From Coriaria nepalensis (lineage: Eukaryota > Streptophyta > Magnoliopsida > Cucurbitales > Coriariaceae): a stretch of 64,000 nt of DNA. A model generated the notes under the pieces. The model had not been told where the DNA came from. It worked only from the letters and a program-made list of their open reading frames with translations, and ran no database searches. The position numbers were made by a program, and so were the translations under genes. Shown in pieces: positions 1 through 12,100 of this stretch (its first letter is position 1; every line of letters starts with the position of its first letter). The stretch lies in NCBI GenBank assembly GCA_027186245.1, contig CP114492.1:8770501-8834500 (forward strand), written 5' to 3'.

Positions 1-657
1 GCATACCATGCCCTTTCTACAATCATTCACACACACGCCCGTTTAAACACTTCACCATCAAGCTGATGATACGTGGCTTCGAAATTGATATATTACATTC
101 ATTAGAATTCCCTGATGTCTCTAAAACACAGCAACAGTTCCAGTCAACAATTTTCACAAAAGTACTGGCAAAAAGAAGCCAAAAATACAATCCTAGATTC
201 CATATCAGAAACAGAGTCCTAGTAAATTTCAACACACTAAGCAATAACACTATAGCAGAAACTCAAGCTAGCAGATGGCAGTTTCCTTAACACCACCAAA
301 CCCGCATAGATCTAGTATTAAACTATAGAAGGTAAAAATTTCCTTGCTAGAACCGAACTTTGACAACCCTCCAACTTTCATGGAAGGTAAATAAAAAAAT
401 TAACCTCCATTTGCTCTATATCCCTAACTGGAAAACCTGAGCCCCATCTCCTTAGATGGGTTCTGCAATTCAGAGTATAGACATTCATCCAGGTTTGTTA
501 ATAAAACCTGAGAATAATATATGCTCTATTCACAGATTTAACAGAGGCACATATCAAACTTGAAGAAGACAAAAAAGAAATCCAACTTTACTCCTATCTT
601 GTAACTCCTAATCGGGTTAGTCAATTAAAAACTAATCTACCCGTATAAACTGATCGA
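1..657. other. Intergenic DNA at the window edge
   Basis: No convincing gene is visible. The two short open frames here are AT-rich and show no recognisable domain. Part of it is probably the 3' UTR of the minus-strand DUF620 gene that ends at 658. Confidence 0.5.
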
Positions 658-2579
658 TCAAATTGGGACCCACCCATTGTTTTCACTGCCGCCCTCACTG
701 GGTTTGTCGAGTGCAGCCACTTTAGCCCGGTTTTCTGGGTTCAAAATCCAACCTTTTCCCGTTTCTTCCCTAGGAAGCTCACACCCATCACAAAGGGACC
801 CAGATCTCAAATCAGCCGGAGGTATAAAGCAGTCAAGGGACAAGCCTGGAACATTGAATGCAACTTCTTCAATCGTCCAAGCTTCTTCCATTTTCGTCTT
901 AGTATGGCTCATAGCCATTTCGCCAAATCTGAAAAGGGTCACTACAGAACGACCGGAGTGAGCGATCATTATGCCTTCAACAGGGCGGTAATCGTCTAGA
1001 AACGAATTGATCGTGGTTTCCCAATAAACTGCATCTCCACTGTTGGATTGAATTCGGGTCAGGTGGGAGTCTTCCATGTGGACAAGAAGTCCAGTTTTCT
1101 GGCTGAAGTAGCCAAAAAGGACATGTCTTATGATCTCGGCTGGACCTTCGCTTCTAGATTTCAGTGTCTGTGGGTCCGCACAGAGCTTGAGGATGAAACA
1201 ATCCTCGCCGTTGATCTTCTTCTCCCCTATGCATCTTGCATCGGCAAACATGCTTGCTGTGGTTCTCGGATCAAGACCCTGATGAAGATGAAAAAGAATA
1301 TAAATCCAAGACCCAAAAATGTATAAGGTAACTAGATCTAAGAAGATAGGTTCATTTTGACTTGCGATTGGAAGCATAATTGTAGATCAGGCCCACAAAG
1401 TGGTAGTGAGGATCACTCTGCCGTAACAGAAATACAAGATATTCAGTACAAGATTAGATTTGATTTGATATAGCATATATATTTATGTTTTCGGTGTAGG
1501 ATCAGAAGAGGGTCTAACGGATTACTAGATAGAAGCTTCACCTGAAGTGCACGGCGCAAGGGTCTAACAGGCCCTTTGGCAGTGTGGGCCCCAAGCCACG
1601 GGGTATGTCTCCAAACGAGCTTGCCATTGCAGCCTGCGTGAACCTTGCTACCACCCACTGCCAGTTCTACATACCACATATCTGGATTCATTTGCCAGAG
1701 CACAAATCCACCAGATTCTGCACATCTTGAAGGATTCCGATGTTTGGTCACCTTAGTGGCGGTTTCAAATTCAGAAGCTACCATCCTGACTTTTCCCATT
1801 GCATAAGCATTTCGGATCGAGTTCTGCAGTTTTTGCCCGCCACTTGCTGCAGTGTATTGCTGTAGTATGTACTGAGCTGAAGACGTTTCCTACAAAAGCA
1901 AAATAGTAACAATTAAACTAAATAATAACATCACCCAGTTCTAAAAAATATGTAGAAAATTTTCACTAGTGTGATTTTCCTGGATGGCTTATAAGTAGAA
2001 AAAAACAACCTGAATTTTTAAATCGTACTCGAAATGAAAAACCAAAAAAGTACACTAAAATTACAATCAGAAGAGCTCAGAGAGAGAGAGAGAGAGAGAA
2101 CTAACAATGGGTGTGTCTTTGATGCTAAGGTGAGGAAGCGGGTCAGAGGCGCTAACATGAACCGGAGCGAGAGGAGCACCCATGACTCCAAGCAGAAGCC
2201 TCAGATCAGACCTCTTATAAGCCATAGAAGCAGTAATAGAAGGAGTACGAGAAAGCTGCCCTTTCATCCACTGACCAAGACCCGAACCTAACCGCTTCGA
2301 GTCCCCTATTTGACCGCCGTCGGGATCCGGACCCTCCATCAACGGCGTTAGAGCTCCTCCGATTAAGCTCAAACTCCCGGATCTCGCAATCAGAAGCTCA
2401 GGCGCTGTTCCCACCTGGCTGCCGTTGTTGTTGTTGTACTGATGCTGCTTTTTTCGCCGGAGAAGACCGGACATAGGTGAACCGGTTCGGGCTGGACTTT
2501 TAGACCGAGAACGCGACGGCGATAGACCACGAACAACTTCTTCCTTTAGAGCAGAGAAGAAGCCCTGTTTCTTCTCCAT
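658..2579 (-). CDS. DUF620 family protein
   Basis: Three exons on the minus strand, about 2579-2106, 1889-1542 and 1278-658, join in frame through GT-AG introns to give about 480 residues, the usual size for this plant-only family. The N-terminus is basic and Ser/Arg-rich (residues 15-35, SPSRSRSKSPAR), followed by a GLGQWMKGQL segment that is typical of the family. The exon 1/2 join reads KDTPI-ETSSAQYILQQY, and the rest is the conserved DUF620 core (IRHVLFGYFSQKTGLLVHMEDS, HSGRSVVTLFRFG). No signal peptide or membrane span is visible. Molecular function is unknown. The 5' leader carries (AG)n tracts at 2663-2680 and 2737-2752, and another lies in intron 1 at about 2080-2099. Identification is by recalled family motifs; exon ends are inferred from splice consensus. 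Confidence 0.85.
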
Positions 2580-3900
2580 TCTTTAAAAGGTAGAAAAACC
2601 CAAAGCCTAATGAGTGGCAAGTTCCAAAACGAGAAAGAGAGTGAACGCAGCAATGGAGATGAGAAAGAGAGAGAGAGAGGGGTTGGTGTGCTATTAAGTA
2701 GCCAGAGCTTTATAGATTGAAAGAGAATGTGATTCGAGAGAGAGAGAGAGAGGAATCAGAGAAAGCGGGGTGGTAGGGAGCAGCGAGTTTTGCTATTTCG
2801 GAGGAGAGAAATCGGAATGCGATTTTTTCTCACGATGCTGTTTGCCCCCAACAGATGATGACTGAATGACTCCTCCTCCTCCTCCTCCTCATTTTATAAA
2901 TATACATAAAATAATAAGAAAATTTTGTAAATTTTGAAGGAAACTAGAAATAACACTTGTTTAATTTATATTCAATTATTCAAATTTAAATTAAGTACTA
3001 AATCAACTTAAAGATTAATGCTTACCATCAAATCAATCTGCCAAGTCAGCAACTGTCATATCACCAATAAAAAATGGGAGATTTCAATCAAATTCATTAA
3101 AAATTAAAATTTTAAACTTTTTTATTATTTTCCGAGTAAATTAAATTTTATTCCTTTTAATTTTTATTTTATTATATTTAAGTCTTTAAAAAATTTATGA
3201 AATTAATTATCTTATTGTACTACCAGTTACTTTATTTTACGAAATTTTCGTTACAAACGTTACTATTTTATTACGGGATGTAAATTACGTGATGAGAGAT
3301 TTTGAAACTTATAGAGAATGTGGTGGTCTCTGAATATTGAGCGACGTATGCAAAAAGGGTCAAGGTGTGAAAAGAACGTTGTCTCCCACATGTTTGGGAA
3401 AATCACAGACCACACATCCTTTTTCCACATGCGCGGTGCGTTACAGTTAGAGGAGGACGATGAATCATATCCAGTAATAAGCATACGAAAAGGCGCTGTT
3501 AGAAACTAAAAATGGGGAGGCGCACACTCTACATTAAACCCACTCCCTCGTTCATTGTTAGCGATCCACGTTAAACAGTCGATAATAGAATTGTCAAAAT
3601 AGATTGCCCGTCCGGTCCTGGTCGGATTTGTTATTATTTGAGGTTGAGTTGAGTTTATTCATTTGTTAAATGTATGTTTAAATTTGTTTAACTTTTTTAA
3701 ATAAATAATTTAATATATATTATTAAATAATATATAAATAATGAAATAATTGTGTCTCAATTATCATGATTCCGTTAAAAAAATATTTCGATCTTAAAAG
3801 GGAAAAAATATATCTTACAATAAAATCATAAATAAAAAATAACCTTGAAGGATTAATATTAATGATAAAAAAATTATGAATTATAAAAAAATAAAGATTA

Positions 3901-4095
3901 ATTATAATTTATAGTATTAGGAATTTGAATATTAGATAATAAAGAGAGTGTGTGTGTGTATATATGTGAAAAAATATGAATAATAATTAGAATAAAATAT
4001 ATATATTTATAAGATAATTTAAAAATTATTATATAATTATAATTTAAATACAATTATAATTTATAGTATTAAGAATTTGAATATTAGATAATAAA
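3901..4095. repeat. 43-bp direct repeat pair
   Basis: The segment at 3901-3943 recurs at 4053-4095 with one visible difference (g to a near the middle). Both copies are AT-rich and contain TTTATAGTATTA and TTTGAATATTAGATAATAAA. The spacing start to start is 152 bp. Probably a local duplication or the remains of a small AT-rich element. Confidence 0.7.
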
Positions 4096-7000
4096 ATGTA
4101 TGTTTATTAGAAACGATGCCGGATCATAGGTCTATGTTCGGGGCTTAATTAGTGGGGTCCACCACTTCCTTCTCCGACGACATATGTATATCATTAGATA
4201 TACAGAAAACAATATACATTAACAGACATTCAAGTAATCTCCTCACTTAAGCCCCATTAAATATTAATTGATAATAGGGTGGATGAATAAAATAATTCAA
4301 TTTTTAAATTTATCCTATTTTGTTAATTATGGGAAAAAAAAAACAAAAACAAAAACAAACAAACATGGGATTGTGTTTGGTAGCAAAAGATTCCATAAAA
4401 ATCTTACTGATCATGCATGAACATGAAATTATTCCAACATTGACCATTAAGGACACTATATATTACATATATTAATTCCTTTTAATTGAGGAACCTAGAG
4501 AGGTGTCTGTCACCCATGAGGTGATACATGCGCGAGAAGATCATGGCCCTCTAATCCTCCATCCATGATCAAGCGCGGCTCGTAACATCGCAATCTATCT
4601 ATAAACACATGTTCGCAAGAAGTATGGCTCCATTATGAGAGAATAATTGTGCATAAAGCATAGACGCTGCCTATTTTGTTGTTGTAGCTGAAATAGAAAT
4701 TTAACCAAATAGGACACATTGTGGAGGAGTGGGGGACGCTACTAAACGCGTCTTTAACTTTACGATGCGATTAGGTATTTGATTACAGCTCAATCTTTTC
4801 ACATTTCTAGAAAGGTAGTCGAAACAGTAACTCTTCTATATTATAACTCTCTTATGAGAGTGGCGTTGATTAAAATTCTATAATTAAATAGGAAATATCA
4901 ATTAAAGTCTCAACATCTATTAATACATAATTAACGCATCTCATATTACAAAATGTAAAAATTATTAAATATTTTATAAGTGATTATAAATATTTAATAT
5001 TTATAATAATAAAATAAAAAATGATGATCCGGTAGGACTAGCATATGCATGTATATGTGTGACATGTTAATAATTGATCAGGTAAATTTTTATTACCGAC
5101 CGTTATAAATAAATAGAGTTCTAATTTTTAAAAATTTAAATATATTAATATTAAAAAAATTAGTTTAATTGATTTTTTATTTTATTAAAAATTATGATGA
5201 CTGTTTTATTATTTTGTTGCGTATAAATAAAAAAAAAATTATAAGAATTTATCGCTTCTTCTTTCAAATTTTCTAATACTAGAATTTCAATAACGTGAAT
5301 TTGATTAGTATTATTGCATCACCGAATCTCCATTATAGGATTGTGTTGTGTCGTTTTGAGTATACATTTGCACCACATTGATCTGTTTGGGAATATATTA
5401 GTATTGTTGTCACTCTAATCCCCATACATCATCATTTCATTTCATGAAATACTATCGTAAGTCCAGGGGCCCACCCATTTTGCTCAAGGCCCCACTTTCA
5501 TACCGGACCACCTGATAAGCGCTTCCATCACATTTTCAGGTAACTACATAATCAAATCAATCCAATCAAGATGGGCAATCTGATCGCTATCTGTATATCA
5601 GTTAATTAAACTATTTTTTTTAATCTATTTTAAAATTGGGCTCATAAATTTATATTATATAGTATATACATAGGAAATATTAAACTGTGACAGGCATGCA
5701 TCATGCGCATGGAGTAGACAAAATCGTTGTTCCTTCTAGACAAAGTCATCCTTAATTGGGAAACCTTAATTTTCCTTTACAACTATAAACTTAACTCTTG
5801 ATCTCAAGCTTATAAGTTAATATGTTTATTTTATTGTTTCGCCATCGAGTAAACTCAATTAGACCTGCATGATCTATTGATTAGTACATGCACAACTTAG
5901 CTCCATTAGTTAAATACATCCATTGCTTTTTTCCATATTTTGTTATAAATAATTTTTGGATATTTCATTTTAATATTTTATTTTAATTATATATAAATTT
6001 AATATAATATATAATACGAATAATACGAATATAATATATTATACCAAAATTGCTATTCTGATTTGTTCCCAACTATACTTTATCTTATTTTTCTACCAAC
6101 TTAAAGTAATAAAAAGACTGTGACATCCCATCACTTTGAATGTCATCACTTGCTATAATGTTTTAATCCATTTATTTGTAACTAATGGACAAAAGAATCT
6201 GTCCTGAAAGGCTCGTGGGTCATGTGATTTGCAGGCAGTTGTGTTTCTGAACAGACAAGCTTAAGATTAGAATATTAAGTTAGGAGCTGTTTGATTTAGT
6301 CTATGTTACTATGTTTTTTCTCTTTTGGACGTGAACAAGTGGGATCAAATTATTCTCTAGTTGTATAACTCGTGTTCTCTTTTTCGTTTCGTTTCTTGTC
6401 TAGCAAGCTATCTACTTGAAGCCTGATCATGGGCTTTGGTCAGACTTAGTTCTTCAAGCTGGGCCCTAGCTAAAACCCTGCATGCATATGATACCTTCTC
6501 CCTTCTCCTCCTAACATCTTCACTCTTACGCTTCCTAATTTTTGACCCACGTGCATTGCTAAGTTTTTTTACCCAAAATAATCAAATTATAAGAGAAAGA
6601 GAGAGAGATGGGGTCGTCTCGTCTTCTTCTTCGTGAAAAATGTTGTCTGCTGGATACGTTTGAATCGCAGGGAGCTATAACTTTTTATTATGCTTTAAAG
6701 TTGGAAGAATAGAGGAGTGCTTTATTAAGACATCCAATGATAAAGAAGAAAGTCATGATGTAACCATTTAAGAATATAATATTAATTTTCCGTACTTAAT
6801 TAGGTAATTTTTCATGTGATGATAGAATTATTAGTATAGATAAAGCCTTAGTAATTAAGAATGTTTTTAGAGTATTTGAGTAAGCTTTCAGTTAATAGGG
6901 CCCAGAACAATGGAAGTAGGGATTCAGATGAACTGTCTGCATCCGCACCACTGTGTTTGTTTGTTTATTGATTGTAAAGGATGATTTGAGTATATATATA

Positions 7001-7336
7001 CATATATATACTATGATCAGGGAAACATATAGAACTGCTGACAGTAGTACTACAGATATTAGATCTTAATAGTGCGACTCGATACAAAAGTGTCTTCAAA
7101 TTCAAGAACCCCACCTGAGTTCTGAGATTTTGATGGCATGACATATCAACTTTTTCTTCCCTCTTACTTACGAATAAGAAGGTACTTATATTGTAAGCCC
7201 ATATTCCCCTTACTGATTGTGGGCTTAGATCCAGCGGATAATAAATTTATGAAATATTGCTCCGCATGATATCCACATAAAAAAGAAATCGGCGTAGCCT
7301 TTTTTTATTAAGCTTTCTTCTCACTCAACCCTTTGG

Positions 7337-8290
7337 GTTTAGAGCTGGTAATTCGGCCCGATCCGGGATAGTCCGACCTGGCACGGTTTACACAAGCCGG
7401 GCAATAAATCATTCGGTCCCGACCCGGATCCCAATTCATATACTATTTAGAAATGGGTATTTAGGTTTTTTTAATAAAAATAATCATAATAAATAAGTTT
7501 TATGATTTAAGAAAAATATTTTATAGCATACAACTTTTTTATTATATTAATAATTAAAAATTGAAATAGATACATATTTCTATTTATTTAATAATTATTG
7601 ACTATGATATTATTTAATTATATTATTCTGCTAAAAGTTAAAACAAGTTGACCTATAATTAACGAGTGCTTTAAGAGATGTCAATGCAAAAAGTCAATTC
7701 CATTTTGAAGATTTTCATAAAAAAATTTAGTGCACATGAGATATCGAGCTACTTGTTATGTTACTTTAGTCTCCTACTTAGCTAAATACAATTTAACAAA
7801 GTAATTTCAAATAACGTGTCTTTGATATTGATGATCAGTATAATCCATTTTATACATTAAATATAATAAATTATAACATTAAATATGATTACTTAAAGAA
7901 AAACTAAATGAATATGACCTTGTGGGATGAATTATATTAAGGGGTGATACTAAATGAAAGGTGAGGAGAAAATAACGAATGAAGAAAGAGTGATATAAGA
8001 TAATAAATATGAAAATTTGAGTTAAATGATGAAATGGGGGTAAAATTTTAAATTTAATTTGAATTAAAAAAAAATAAGTGAAGGGCTATAATTTAGGTCT
8101 CCTGCAGAGCTAAAAAGCATATTTCTACCATCCTATTGCAATAGGATGGTATTTTACAGGCAGCCCGCGAGCTAAAAATAGAGGCCCGGCCTGCCCCTGT
8201 GTTCATGCCCGGCCTGTGTACCTGCATGTAGCGGGTGCGGACGTGAGTCGGATTTTATCGGGTCTGCCCATTTTGCCTCCTTATACTTTG
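7337..8290. mobile_element. Possible non-autonomous DNA element (GC-rich ends)
   Basis: Two GC-rich islands, around 7345-7435 (CGGCCCGATCC, CCGACCCGGATCC) and 8160-8265 (GGCCCGGCCTGCCC, GCCCGGCCTG), bracket about 700 bp of very AT-rich DNA without coding capacity. The GGCCCGG-type subterminal repeats resemble those of some plant hAT-like non-autonomous elements. I could not define terminal inverted repeats or a target-site duplication, so this is tentative. Confidence 0.25.
8126..8151. repeat. 26-bp perfect palindrome
   Basis: Both strands read the same from 8126 to 8151; the left half is TACCATCCTATTG. There is no loop, so it could extrude as a cruciform. It sits just inside the right GC-rich island. 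It is not followed by a U-tract and no transcription unit is visible nearby. Confidence 0.85.
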
Positions 8291-8997
8291 GCCCTTCACT
8301 ATTGCGCCACCCACTGAACTCCGTGAAGCTTGTCGTCATGCCACCACCGTGAAGCTTGCCGTCACGCCACCCTCTCGTTCGCTGTTGCGTCTGCCTCTCG
8401 TTCGTAAGTATGAAATTGTTGGGCCAATAGTGCCAGCACATGTTTAGAGCTGTGGCCCATTGTAGTAGTCCTAATGAACTAATTAAAACACTAATTTTGA
8501 TGTGTTTGAATGTGGTTGGTTGGACTATCTCCTCCTCGTATAGCTGAAATTACATCTACATTTGTACATATATTAGATGTAATAAAATGAAGTGTAATTT
8601 ACCCACGTGCATGGGCTCCATTGCTCTCGCTCACACTAATACGTACGTAGTGTATGGTAGAGAGTGGGGCACAATCGGACAAAGGAAGGTTGGTGAAAGG
8701 TTCGTGCACTCTGGCCCAAATCAGAACCTACCCACCACCGACCACCGCTCGTGAGCGGTACGAGTTTATGACCGTATGCATGGCATGCCCTCTTCAATGT
8801 CTCACCCTTCCCTCACTGTAATGTACAGCTGTTCTCTCTCTGTCTCACATTTATCATTATTGTATATTATTATTATTGTCATGGCACTCAAACCCACGTA
8901 CGGTACTAGTGTCCTCTTGCTCTTACTGTATGCTTAAATAGCACATCCGCTTAGCCTTCTCGTCGCTCTAGTCACAAGTTCAGTAAAGAAACACAGA

Positions 8998-9376
8998 ATG
9001 AGGAGTAGGGTCTTCTTTGTTTCTCTCCTACTCTGCTCTCTCCTCTTCTCCTCATGCTTTCAGCCGTCAATGGCTAAGTCAGGTACTTACTATATAGTAA
9101 TACGACTACTACTACTACTACTACTAGGACTATATAGTTAGTTATTAGTTATTACAAAGTGGTGGTGATATTTTTGTGGTGAAATGTGCAGTATTTTGTC
9201 AGAGAAAGTGTGAGGGGAGATGCGCAAAGGCGGGGGTGGCGGATCGGTGCATGAAGTACTGCGGGATATGCTGTGAGAAGTGCAAGTGCGTGCCTTCTGG
9301 GACTTATGGCAACAAGCATCAGTGCCCTTGTTACAGAGACATTCGGAGCTCCAAGGGCAAGCCCAAGTGCCCTTAA
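8998..9376 (+). CDS. GASA/snakin gibberellin-regulated cysteine-rich peptide
   Basis: Exon 1 (8998-9082) encodes a signal peptide ([20 protein letters not shown]). The intron contains a (CTA)n run near 9104-9126. Exon 2 (9192-9376) completes an 89-residue precursor. The C-terminal 60 residues hold exactly twelve cysteines in the GASA arrangement, including the [18 protein letters not shown] core and a final KCP. Family members are secreted peptides, disulfide-bonded, hormone-responsive (gibberellin, brassinosteroid) and often antimicrobial. The mature domain follows directly after the signal peptide with only a very short spacer, as in small snakin-type members. A TATA-like TTAAATA lies about 60 bp upstream of the ATG. 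Which GASA subgroup it belongs to cannot be settled from sequence alone. Confidence 0.93.
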
Positions 9377-9996
9377 CTTCACTTAATTAAATGCAGATTG
9401 CATATTCATATGAGAAGATATGAACTACAGGAATAAGTTTACTACTTAGTAGTAGTGGTAATTGTGATTTGAGGGGCGATAGTAATTTGTACCCTTTATT
9501 GCCAATTTGTGTTGGAAATTTAATTATTATTGAATAAATAATTTATTATTATAATATTTATAATTAAAATTATACACATGTCCATAGATTCATTTACCTA
9601 CTCACTAGTTATTACTATTACCTTTCTTTCATCTGCATTCACACGTGTCCTACAGTGAGTCTAGAAGTCTCCGAATGGTCAACTCCTCGGTTTGCTTACC
9701 AAAATTCTGATCTAAACTACTTATTAATGATTAATGAACGTGCTATATGCAAAATTTCCCCGCCACCCGGGTTTGTGATTATCCGGCTCGACTGGGCAAA
9801 AGCTGTTGCTGGAAGCCCATACAACAGCCCGGCCCATAACTCCGCACAAGCTGTCCGCCTATCACAAAGGAACGACGCCGTTGAGAGTATTCGCCAATCT
9901 TCTTCGACTAGGAATTTTGAAAATCCCTCTCTGCCCTCTACAGCATCTCCATTCCATTTCGAACTTCTGCGAGGGAGATCTTGTCAGCTTCCAACA

Positions 9997-11715
9997 ATGG
10001 ACAATTCTAAAGTTCAGGAGGTATTTTCTCAATCTATAGTCTTATGCGTCTACTGTTTTCTTTCAATTATATGTATTTTCTTTGATAAGAGGCTTCTGCG
10101 CCAGATTTTGGAGAAGCAGATGCTGACAGTGGCCAAGGCCGTCGAGGAAAAGATCGATGGGGAAATCGCAGCTCTAGATCGCCTCGATATGGATGATATA
10201 GAGGCGCTTAGAGAGCGGAGGTTGCAGCATATGAAGAAAATGGCGGAGAAGCGTAGCCGTTGGATCTCTCTCGGCCACGGCGAATACAGCGAGATCCAGT
10301 CCGAGAAGGATTTTTTCTCCATTGTCAAAGCTAGCGATCGTGTTGTCTGCCACTTTTATCGTGATAACTGGCCCTGCAAGGTATTCTTAATTCTTTTAAT
10401 TATTTTGATGTTTTCTTTTGTGCAAAAATTGTTTTTTTCTTTCTTCGTTTTGGGTGTTTTTGGCCTTCATTGAGTTTTCTGTGCGTAAGAATTCTATAGT
10501 ATTATAATGTATGCAGAAATGCAAAACATGAATTCAATCTCTTTAATCTGATGGGTATCACCTTCTTCGATTGTTTCTGAACTTGAAACTTGAAGTAATT
10601 TCGCGTCATTTCCCTTGGTTATTGGATGTACTTAGTGGAGATTTTGGTGAAGAGAAGTTTCCTCTTCACCTCGATGAGTTCTCTAAATCCATGGGCAGGC
10701 TCTTATATGCTTTTGCCCCTAGTATAAATGAAATCCCCGACCATGAAAATGACCAGGTTAGCATTGAAAGCAAGTGGGTTTTAGGAATTTTGGGCTAAGG
10801 TAGTAAGATACCATAGGACTGTGACATGGAGCAGTTAGCTAGGGATAATTCAAATACTGTTTCATTCAATACACACTCTTACTACCTGTGGAATTTTGAC
10901 AAGGGAGTGATGGCTAGAAAATAAGTTTTTATATTTATGTTTTTAAATTCTGGGACTGATAATTATGTGGTTTGCATATCAACAATATGTTTGATGTCTC
11001 TACTAATAAGTTTCTAACACTTTTATTGCCGGATTGGGAGGCAAAAGTAATAATCAAGCATGCATATATGTTGGTTTTGGACTTTATAAACTCTATGCTT
11101 TCTATTACTGCACTTCAAATGCTTATCTGTCCGTTGCTAGTGTTTGCTCTTACTGGGTCTTGAAATTGAGGATAAAATTACCTAGGAAGATGCGATGAGT
11201 CTATAATCTATTAAGACTGATGCCGTACTTGTAAATTTGAGGCAAACAAAGACCCAAAAATATCTCTTTTTTTCTTGCAGGTAGTGGACAAGCACTTGAG
11301 TATTTTGGCAAAGCAGCACATCGAGACACGTTTTGTGAAAATCCAAGCTGAGAAGAGTCCGTTCTTGGCTGAAAAGCTTAAGATTGTTGTTCTTCCTACC
11401 CTCGCTCTTATTAAGAATGCTAAAGTTGATGACTATGTGGTATGTTTTCAGGAAGCCGATACTTAATAATTTTTTTTTTGTTCCGTCGAAATTGTATTTG
11501 TTTAACACTATACTTATATTCCCGTCTCATATCTATATCAGGTCGGATTTGATCAGCTTGGTGGGACCGACGAATTCAGCACTGAAGAACTGGAGGAGAG
11601 GTTAGCTAAATCTCAAGTTATATTTTTTGAGGGCGAATCATCCTTGAAATCCAGTTCACAAACTAAAAGAAGTGTCAGACAAGGTGTAAAGTCAGATTCA
11701 TCCGATTCAGAGTAA
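9997..11715 (+). CDS. Thioredoxin domain-containing protein 9 homolog (phosducin-like fold)
   Basis: Exons 9997-10020, 10105-10380, 11281-11439 and 11542-11715 join in frame to about 210 residues. After MDNSKVQE the protein has a charged helical N-terminus (ALRERRLQHMKKMAEKRSRWISLGHGEY, split here as ALRERRLQHM and KKMAEKRSRW), then a thioredoxin-like fold starting at EKDFFSIVKASDRVVCHFYR. The site equivalent to the CXXC motif reads WPCK, with one cysteine, so it is unlikely to be an active oxidoreductase. This is typical of TXNDC9/phosducin-like proteins, which act as co-factors of the CCT chaperonin in tubulin and actin folding. The C-terminus is acidic and serine-rich (SDSSDSE). The frame is open upstream to 9655, but the family start is the ATG at 9997. 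Intron 2 carries an unexplained open stretch (10571-10798). Confidence 0.9.
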
Positions 11716-12100
11716 TGCATTGCCAACAAGTCTTCTATCTTATTTGTTGGTTCTAAATTCTCTCTTGTGATGTCATTTATATTTTATATGATGTATGGAT
11801 TGACACAATAGTTGCATAGTTCTTGTAATGATTGTTGTAAATCTCTTCCTTGTTTATTATTATTTTGTTTTCTTTTTGTTTTTTTCTTTTCTTTCGTTCT
11901 CATGTGGCAAGTCGTGACTGCAAGTTTGCAAATTATACAAAATTGTACTTTTTAAAATTTTTTAGTGTTTAGTAGTATTCTTATAAAGTCAATAGAGAGA
12001 TCAAACTGCGAAAAGTGTAAAGTATAGGGACCAATAGTTTGACCGATTATGCTAGAAGCAAGACTACGGGACGAGAAGGGAAGACGCTGCAATCGAAGAG

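Larger units (their letters stand above)
2580..8997. other. Long AT-rich intergenic region
   Basis: About 6.4 kb with no supportable protein-coding gene. It begins with the promoter and leader of the DUF620 gene. After that it is mostly AT-rich DNA with a 43-bp direct repeat (3901 and 4053), two GC-rich islands (about 7340-7440 and 8160-8290) and a perfect palindrome at 8126. A 32-codon frame starting at 6608 (ATG after an AG tract) has no recognisable similarity and I do not call it. The last few hundred bases are presumably the GASA promoter. Confidence 0.5.

Noticed and set aside
8172..8441. 89-codon minus-strand frame
   Set aside because: Overlaps the GC-rich repeat island and shows no similarity.
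9655..9996. In-frame extension upstream of the TXNDC9-like start
   Set aside because: No similarity to the family and no supporting ATG near its beginning; the known family start is at 9997.
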